Shown here in pieces: positions 16,960-21,659 of a DNA stretch of 21,659 bases (the stretch's first letter is position 1; each line of letters begins with the position of its first letter). The notes under the pieces are model-generated. The model was not told the origin of the DNA, searched no databases, and worked only from the letters and a program-made list of their open reading frames with translations. Source of the stretch: Pedosphaera sp. (lineage in GTDB: Bacteria > Verrucomicrobiota > Verrucomicrobiia > Limisphaerales > UBA9464); contig SIAZ01000023.1 in NCBI GenBank assembly GCA_009695405.1, positions 1-21,659 on the forward strand, given 5' to 3'. The translations under genes and the position numbers were made by a program.

Positions 16960-16992
16960 CATTTATAAACCATTTGTAAACCATTTGTAAAT
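16960..16992 (+). repeat. Three tandem 11-bp repeats (iteron-like operator array)
   Basis: CATTTATAAAC (16960-16970), CATTTGTAAAC (16971-16981) and CATTTGTAAAT (16982-16992) follow one another without a gap and differ at only two positions. Eleven bases is about one helical turn, so bound proteins would line up on one DNA face. The array ends 18 bp before the TTG start of the tandem-MarR gene, an ideal place for repression or autoregulation. Confidence 0.7.
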
Positions 16993-17010
16993 TGTAGCAA
17001 TCTCCTCTCC

Positions 17011-18435
17011 TTGAAACAATCAAGAAAGCCCCAAATAGCTCACCAAGCTAAACATTTTACTCCCTTGGCTCTCAATGGATTCGTCACCGTTTTAGTCTCT
17101 TTGCATGAGGCTCGACGGGAAATTCTCCGCAAACTCGACACGGAGATTCTCCCGAGATTTGATCAAGGGTTAGGTCTCGATGAGTTTGAGTTTCTCCTCG
17201 CGGTTGCCGGCTTGAAACCGGAGTCCGCCAACGCTGTAAGCACCTTCAAGCTCCAGAGAGAATTACATCTGTCGTCCACCACTATTCACCGGCGAATTCA
17301 AGGCCTGAGTCGCAACAATGCTTGGATCGAAGATTCAGGCAGTTCAATGAAGATTCAGATGAGCCGTGAGGGCTTGGGCCGTTGGATAAAACTAATGAAT
17401 TTGATTCGTCAACAGGGTGTTCAATGGTTTCAGGGCACTCAGCGGGAAGACGCAATTCTACATCTCCGCTGGATGTCAGAGCTTCGGACTCGAGTTCTCT
17501 CTAGGAAATTTCGCCCACGCGATTCCCTAATTTCTTCATCTCAAACAAATTTAAAGACAGAACAAAATCTGGAACCGGCAACCTCTCTTTTAACTGATTT
17601 CGAAGGCGATAGTCCCCTTTTAAATCTTCTGGAAATTCTGCGGTCTGTTCGGCTTCTCACACCGCATATTCGTGATCTGGCAATCAGAGAAAAATTGTCT
17701 CTTAATCGAGCTGATTTGTTAGTGATTTTGGCCTTATTGCTACCTAGCGGCTTCATAGAACCAAATCATGAGAGCTTGAAATTAAAACAGAAACTGACCG
17801 CTCACCTTTCCCTTTCATCAACGCGAAACGAAGCTTGGCTCCCCTTCGCTGATCTCGCACGCGCCTTGGTTCACACGGTTCACTTCAATCAATCAATTTT
17901 TTCAAAAACAATGACCCAACTCTCCGGAGGTGAATTCCCTCTCGTAGAAACAGGTCCTTGGGACGGTCGCAGTAAAGCCGCACGCATCACTGCCGAGGGT
18001 TATCATCGAATCGTTCCCATCTGGGAAGGATACCGCCAGTTAGCCGAGGAACTATCCACAGATATTTCCACAAAGTGGCTGGCCGCCTCGCAAACTATTC
18101 AAAATCACCTGAGTATTCAGATCCCTCTCTCCCCAACACTGTGCCAAGAATTAGAACCGATCTATTCCGTCTCATCTCATCGAAAATCTCACTCGTCCAT
18201 TCAGTCGATTACTCCCGAACTTCCTACAACCGAATCCGACCCTTGGATTATTCGCTTTCTTGAGGCATTGAGCCTTTTGGGCGGGGTAGCTACTCATATC
18301 GAACTCAAAAATCAGTTGGGTTGGACCGAATTAGATTACCAAGATATTTACCTCCTATTGGTTCACCGTAATAAAATAGAGGGACGAGTAAATGGCCCAA
18401 CTGTCTCACTCGTTTCCGCACAGAAAACCTCTTGA
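17011..18435 (+). CDS. Tandem MarR-like winged-helix protein (474 aa)
   Basis: I know no named family for this protein. It reads as two MarR-type modules in one chain plus a third HTH-like segment. Module 1 (about 30-145): a helical start LHEARREILRKLDTEILPRF, recognition region LQRELHLSSTTIHRRIQGLS (81-100), and a wing ending MSREGLGRWIKLMNLI. Module 2 (about 203-349): LSLNRADLLVILALLLPSGF, FADLARALVHTVHFNQSIFS, then WDGRSKAARITAEGYHRI, with the DGRS wing (318-321) typical of MarR. The third segment (about 411-470, FLEALSLLGGVATHIELKNQ) looks like another winged helix. MarR proteins normally dimerise; this one could be a covalent pseudo-dimer. The start is TTG at 17011, with no Shine-Dalgarno; no ATG suits the N-terminus. 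A repeat array lies just upstream. The gene converges on the TIGR02452 gene with a gap of about 30 bp. Confidence 0.72.
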   Translation: MKQSRKPQIAHQAKHFTPLALNGFVTVLVSLHEARREILRKLDTEILPRFDQGLGLDEFEFLLAVAGLKPESANAVSTFKLQRELHLSSTTIHRRIQGLSRNNAWIEDSGSSMKIQMSREGLGRWIKLMNLIRQQGVQWFQGTQREDAILHLRWMSELRTRVLSRKFRPRDSLISSSQTNLKTEQNLEPATSLLTDFEGDSPLLNLLEILRSVRLLTPHIRDLAIREKLSLNRADLLVILALLLPSGFIEPNHESLKLKQKLTAHLSLSSTRNEAWLPFADLARALVHTVHFNQSIFSKTMTQLSGGEFPLVETGPWDGRSKAARITAEGYHRIVPIWEGYRQLAEELSTDISTKWLAASQTIQNHLSIQIPLSPTLCQELEPIYSVSSHRKSHSSIQSITPELPTTESDPWIIRFLEALSLLGGVATHIELKNQLGWTELDYQDIYLLLVHRNKIEGRVNGPTVSLVSAQKTS

Positions 18436-18464
18436 GAAGCCCTAGTGATTCGATGACTCGGTCC

Positions 18465-19271
18465 TCACTCCGCAATGGCGAAAATCCACCTGCGGAAGAC
18501 TCCCCTAAAATCGGAAGCCAAAGCCAATTTAAACTCCTCAGCCACTCTTCTTGAATCGTTCCTAAAGGCACCACAACCCCATGCTCCCAAGACAATGTCG
18601 AGATACTCGAAGGCATGAGCCACAGCCAAAACACGGCCGATTCTAGACCGCATCAAAACGGCTGACTTTTCCAATCCAACAACGGGAGCAAACGGAGCAG
18701 CGCAGGTAACAAAATCCAGCAGAACAGGCTTCCGAAGCAGTGCCCCATTACCTCCACGAAATAAAGGCACTTTTGGCGAAAGGATAACCCAATCGCTCGA
18801 TTCCATCGCCACTTGTCTGCGGTGATACTCATAGAACGGATCTCCGAGAAGCGTTGCATAAAGTCCACTGGCTCGGCAGAGCAACTCTTCTTGAGTTGCT
18901 GCTCTATGAAGGAATCCTCCACCCGCTTGAATGCCATTGGCAAAGTTTAACACGAGGACCTGATTCGTTTCTCCAATAAATCGTTGCGCTACCTCAAGGG
19001 TGGTCTCTCTTCGAACTTCAATCTGTGTATTAAAAATTTTACATCCACTCGCCCACGGCAATTGACTGTCCGCACTCATCGATTTCTTTGCCCGTACAGA
19101 ACCTTCAATCAATGCCGAAATATCAATCCACTGACTCTTGGATAATCGATATTCACCCGAAGTCATTACCAACAGCTCAATCAGAGTTTCTAACCAAGGA
19201 TTAGGGCGACCTTGGAGTCGTAATATCTCACTGTAGGCGTCAAACTGAACCCAGAAGTTAGCAGTCTTCAT
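18465..19271 (-). CDS. TIGR02452 family protein, bacterial-type poly(ADP-ribose) glycohydrolase-like
   Basis: A macrodomain-fold enzyme family that removes ADP-ribose polymers. The catalytic signature of bacterial-type PARG (GGG-X6-8-QEE) is exact: GGGFLHRAATQEE, with GGG at residues 117-119 and QEE at 127-129, counted from the ATG at 19271 (268 aa). It sits in the wider family block NFANGIQAGGGFLHRAATQE. Other family features are LLVMTSGEY before the fold, ALLGDPFYEYH and the C-terminal LGAWGCGAFRND. The ATG at 19328 would add 19 unconserved residues. The catalytic residues are intact, so the enzyme is probably active on ADP-ribosylated substrates. The gene is divergent from the HEAT-like gene (about 200 bp between starts) and converges on the tandem-MarR gene. 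No ADP-ribosyltransferase is visible in the window. Confidence 0.9.
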   Translation of the reverse strand: MKTANFWVQFDAYSEILRLQGRPNPWLETLIELLVMTSGEYRLSKSQWIDISALIEGSVRAKKSMSADSQLPWASGCKIFNTQIEVRRETTLEVAQRFIGETNQVLVLNFANGIQAGGGFLHRAATQEELLCRASGLYATLLGDPFYEYHRRQVAMESSDWVILSPKVPLFRGGNGALLRKPVLLDFVTCAAPFAPVVGLEKSAVLMRSRIGRVLAVAHAFEYLDIVLGAWGCGAFRNDSRRVAEEFKLALASDFRGVFRRWIFAIAE

Positions 19272-19476
19272 TGGTTTTTCAGAGTAAAGCCGCAACCTGT
19301 CAAAGGATGTCAGTTGTCGGCTAATCACCCATCTTCATTGTAACTTTTCTGCTTTCGGCGTGTGTCGAATTCTCTTCGTCTTCACGACTAGGTCAGAACG
19401 AATTCAGCGCAAATACTGACTCCTGTTATCTCCCTGACGCTTCGTGTCAGTTCCTTAGGATAGGCTGGGCTCAGTC
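19272..19476. other. Divergent intergenic region with a hairpin upstream of the HEAT-like gene
   Basis: A 205-bp region between divergent genes. A short inverted repeat CTGACGC (19434-19440) / GTGTCAG (19444-19450), with loop TTC and one G-T pair, lies 26 bp before the plus-strand start. It could be an RNA hairpin in the leader or an operator. No convincing promoter boxes were identified. Confidence 0.4.
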
Positions 19477-21522
19477 ATGCAAGTTATTCCTCTAATCGGA
19501 ACGGGGCAACGGTTTACACGCCCTTCTAAACCTATCGATAACTCGGTACTTATTACCCGACTCACCGCCATGGGTTTCTGGCCCCAAGAAGCTCAACCAG
19601 AAACACAAACTGCTCTAGCCATGGCGGATGTTTTCCCTTGGTGGATGACCACTCCCCTTGACCGTAACCAAAACGAAAATACGTATGGTCATCTTGGAAA
19701 ATTACTTATCGAAAGTCATCTTGGATTCCTCTCTGAAAGCCAAAATGATTCGACTTCATTTGACTCAATTTGCTGCGGATTTCCGATTGGGTCTCCTAAT
19801 AAATTTGGTGAAATATTACTGAAAAATGTCCAGCTGAAAACAAGGGTCAAAGACTGCGCAAATGATGATGAAATGGCAGCGACTTTGGTCGCGTTAGCGC
19901 ACTTAGAAGTTTCTTTAGAAGGCGACTTCAATTGGTTTTCTAAAGCCGCACAGGTGTTGGCTTCTGCGGGAGATAATTTAATCGCCACACAACGCGCAAT
20001 CGCCCGTTTATCTGTGGTTCACGGATTCCATAATCTGTGCCCCACTATTGGTAAAAGCTTGGCTTTGAATGATACCCAACTTTCGCTTGAGTGCTGTGAC
20101 GCACTTCTCCGCTTAGGCGACGCAGGTATTTTTGAAATTGAGTCAGCTCTTGCTAAATCATCTAACTCGAATAAAGACGTTCTCTCCACCGCACTTGAAT
20201 CTTTGGAGAGTGGTAGTCTCGATGGCCTTGATCCTTATTTAAACCATAGTGACTGGAGAATTAGAGCATCGGCTGTGCGTTTTGTATCAGATTTATTGGC
20301 TCGCGGAACGACCTCCGCTGCAGTAGTCCAAGAGGTCTTTATAGCTCGGATTAAGATCGAGGATGATTGCGATACTCGTTGGGTGCTTTCGGATGGATTA
20401 TCTCAGGCCCTGTCGATAAATCCTGAAGCAGGGATCAACCGCAGTTTATCCCTTATTCGCGAGCTTGCCGGCGAAGGTTGCGCTCCTGAAGTTCTCGACG
20501 CACTTGCCTTCGGTGCCGGACCCCACTTGGATGCCCGAACCTTGGAACATGTTCGCGATCTTTTGGGCCCAGACTCCGATCGGACCCGTCGAGCATTAAA
20601 TCGATGTCTAACTTGGGTCGAAGGCGTTATTCCTCAAACGGTCGATTGGATCTGCCCTCAGGTTATCAAATTACTTCAATGGGGACGTCCAACTTTGCCT
20701 CCATCGGTTGAGCCTTGGTTTAACGGCTCCCTAAAAATGGAGAACCATCTCCTGACTGTCACCTTGTATAGCGAGAATTTGCCCGCTCCGGTTAGTTGCT
20801 GGGCTATCCAACATCTGAGTAAAAGTCCAGAAATGGCTACTGTCTGGGAACAAGTGTCAGTCTCTGCCTGCAATCGAGGCGATGACGAGATTTGGGCTCT
20901 CTTCACCGGTGCTCTTGCCGCCTCTCGTGTCCCAACCCGTATACACCCCGTGGAATTACGCTGCGCTGTCGGCCTCAAGGGGCCGATCTGCACGCCACCC
21001 TCTTGGGCAGGCATCGGTCGACTTTTAGCGATCGCTTCTAGTCCACTCTCCTGCTCTAAAACCGCTATTTATCTTCTTTCTGGCTTGGGCCCAGATGTTC
21101 GAGAATTAGCTCGTCACGCATTATCCACTGTTCCCTTAGGAAGTAGGCCAAAAAACTCTATTACGGTCCTACCACCGCGCGACGGGGTCGGGCCGCGACG
21201 CACTAATGCCTCTCCTCTAGAACTACCTCTGCTCCGGCCAGATCGACCCGAACTTTTTGAGCCAGCACTCCAGCCTCTCTTCGGGATGCGTCCATCGGGT
21301 TGGAACTTTTCAAACCAACAGTTGGAAGGCCTGATCGTCGCCTGCCAACATGATGTCGCTTGGGGTAATGACCTCTTTCCTTGGTCGAATCGTGTCTGCT
21401 TGATCCCTCTTCTGGAATCATCAACCCCACACCGTATCCAGCAGGCTGTCATCGCCTGCACGATGAGCTCAGTCGTGGAATTACGCGAGATCGGTGAAGT
21501 CATCGCTGCCACTGCGAATTGA
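19477..21522 (+). CDS. Large HEAT-like repeat protein of unknown function, possibly truncated by an insertion sequence
   Basis: A 681-residue soluble protein with no signal peptide or membrane segment. Its centre (about 130-375) consists of paired amphipathic helices of about 35-40 residues, of which LDPYLNHSDWRIRASAVRFV (251-270) is a canonical HEAT unit. Weaker units precede it (SKAAQVLASAGDNLIATQRA) and follow it. The first 60 residues and the C-terminal third (about 480-681) lack a domain I recognise. HEAT solenoids usually act as protein-binding scaffolds. The stop codon TGA (21520-21522) lies inside the first repeat of the adjoining insertion sequence, so the natural C-terminus may be lost. 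Loss of a downstream partner gene is equally possible. It is divergent from the TIGR02452 gene, and a functional tie is inferred from proximity only. Confidence 0.7.
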   Translation: MQVIPLIGTGQRFTRPSKPIDNSVLITRLTAMGFWPQEAQPETQTALAMADVFPWWMTTPLDRNQNENTYGHLGKLLIESHLGFLSESQNDSTSFDSICCGFPIGSPNKFGEILLKNVQLKTRVKDCANDDEMAATLVALAHLEVSLEGDFNWFSKAAQVLASAGDNLIATQRAIARLSVVHGFHNLCPTIGKSLALNDTQLSLECCDALLRLGDAGIFEIESALAKSSNSNKDVLSTALESLESGSLDGLDPYLNHSDWRIRASAVRFVSDLLARGTTSAAVVQEVFIARIKIEDDCDTRWVLSDGLSQALSINPEAGINRSLSLIRELAGEGCAPEVLDALAFGAGPHLDARTLEHVRDLLGPDSDRTRRALNRCLTWVEGVIPQTVDWICPQVIKLLQWGRPTLPPSVEPWFNGSLKMENHLLTVTLYSENLPAPVSCWAIQHLSKSPEMATVWEQVSVSACNRGDDEIWALFTGALAASRVPTRIHPVELRCAVGLKGPICTPPSWAGIGRLLAIASSPLSCSKTAIYLLSGLGPDVRELARHALSTVPLGSRPKNSITVLPPRDGVGPRRTNASPLELPLLRPDRPELFEPALQPLFGMRPSGWNFSNQQLEGLIVACQHDVAWGNDLFPWSNRVCLIPLLESSTPHRIQQAVIACTMSSVVELREIGEVIAATAN

Positions 21523-21600
21523 CTCAAAAAGAATGTTACCGAAGGCGAGGTGAAATGGTTTGAGGAAACCATACGTTGACTCAAAAAGGGTGTTACCGAG
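21519..21600 (+). repeat. Paired direct repeats at the end of an insertion sequence
   Basis: TTGACTCAAAAAG, then two variable bases, then TGTTACCGA occurs at 21519-21542 and again at 21576-21599, 57 bp apart with only the two variable bases (AA/GG) differing. Between them is a perfect hairpin, ATGGTTT (21555-21561) / AAACCAT (21566-21572) with loop GAGG. Repeated sites ahead of a transposase start are typical of transposase-binding ends in IS21- and IS481-like elements. The left tip of the element is probably at or near 21519-21520. Confidence 0.65.
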
Positions 21601-21602
21601 CT

Positions 21603-21659
21603 ATGGACACCAAAATGAGTCAAAAAACACGAACCGAGGTGCTGGCCAAGAGGCGTGAT
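21603..21659 (+). CDS. Transposase N-terminus, integrase catalytic-type element (cut by window edge)
   Basis: The frame opens at ATG 21603 or 21615 and runs off the window: MDTKMSQKTRTEVLAKRRD. The K-TR-EVL-KRR-like opening resembles DDE transposases of the integrase catalytic-region group (IS481/ISNCY-like), whose N-terminal HTH begins this way. Nineteen residues are too few for a firm family. The repeats just upstream strongly support a mobile-element origin. Confidence 0.6.
   Translation, partial: MDTKMSQKTRTEVLAKRRD

Larger units (their letters stand above)
16732..17010. promoter_or_regulatory. AT-rich divergent intergenic region between two regulator genes
   Basis: This 279-bp gap is markedly richer in A and T than the rest of the window, particularly from 16826 to 17000. 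It contains an imperfect inverted repeat CTAACTAAAAATAATTAG (16858-16875), a perfect palindrome at 16945-16959, and three tandem 11-bp repeats at 16960-16992. A TTGACC (16908-16913) resembles a -35 box, but I see no -10 box at the right distance. The arrangement suits a shared control region for both divergent regulator genes. Confidence 0.55.
21519..21659 (+). mobile_element. Left part of an insertion sequence (partial)
   Basis: Composed of the two 24-bp direct repeats, the intervening hairpin and the transposase start described separately. The element's other end is outside the window, so length, target duplication and terminal inverted repeats cannot be determined. It abuts the HEAT-like gene directly and supplies that gene's stop codon. 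Confidence 0.6.

Noticed and set aside
16960..16992. The 11-bp repeats as a CRISPR array or plasmid iterons
   Set aside because: The units are too short and lack spacers for CRISPR. There is no replication initiator gene; the neighbours are regulators.
16826..17000. AT-rich region as a chromosomal replication origin
   Set aside because: No DnaA boxes (TTATCCACA-like) and no dnaA, dnaN or other origin-linked genes are nearby.
1..21659. A composite transposon bounded by the two terminal elements
   Set aside because: The left and right transposases belong to different families, and the enclosed genes include core chromosomal functions (ftsK, aroA, tyrA, cmk).

Overview
The window looks like a chromosomal piece from a member of the PVC superphylum, most likely Verrucomicrobiota. 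The case rests on gene content: a Tat-exported DUF1501 protein, a TIGR03790 protein and a tyrA-aroA-cmk gene string. It is also supported by a near absence of Shine-Dalgarno motifs before well-defined starts and by moderate GC. No rRNA, tRNA, CRISPR array or phage structural gene was seen. The assignment is inference; there is no phylogenetic marker such as 16S.

Layout. Positions 1-99 hold the N-terminus of an IS3-type transposase OrfA (minus strand, running off the left edge), followed by non-coding DNA. At 295-1707 (minus) is a conserved protein of unknown function. Then, on the plus strand, come a family 2 glycosyltransferase (1841-2692) and the DNA translocase FtsK (2757-5603).

From 13666 down to 5704 runs a long minus-strand series: GntP-type gluconate permease, 2-keto-3-deoxygluconate kinase (KdgK), prephenate dehydrogenase (TyrA), EPSP synthase (AroA), cytidylate kinase (Cmk), an exported TIGR03790 protein with TPR-like repeats, and an AlkA-like 3-methyladenine DNA glycosylase. 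The first two form a sugar-acid uptake and phosphorylation pair. TyrA and AroA serve aromatic amino-acid synthesis and Cmk serves nucleotide synthesis. TIGR03790 and AlkA overlap by 4 bases and are probably translationally coupled.

On the plus strand, 13881-16073 encodes a small predicted lipoprotein and the DUF1501 protein.

From about 16192 to the right end the character changes to an accessory region: a small HTH regulator with a WYL-like tail (minus); an AT-rich divergent intergenic region with three perfectly tandem 11-bp repeats and a 15-bp palindrome; a 474-aa protein with two MarR-like winged-helix modules and a third HTH-like segment (plus); a bacterial-type poly(ADP-ribose) glycohydrolase-like protein of the TIGR02452 family (minus); and a 681-aa HEAT-like repeat protein (plus). 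The stop codon of the HEAT-like gene lies inside the first of two repeats heading an insertion sequence, whose transposase starts at 21603 or 21615 and leaves the window. Both ends of the window therefore lie in mobile elements, as expected if this is an assembly contig broken at multicopy insertion sequences.

The best candidate for something undescribed is the 16192-21522 block: two dissimilar DNA-binding regulators facing each other across an operator-like array, next to an ADP-ribose-processing enzyme and a large scaffold-like protein apparently interrupted by an insertion sequence. Whether these genes form one system cannot be decided from the sequence alone.
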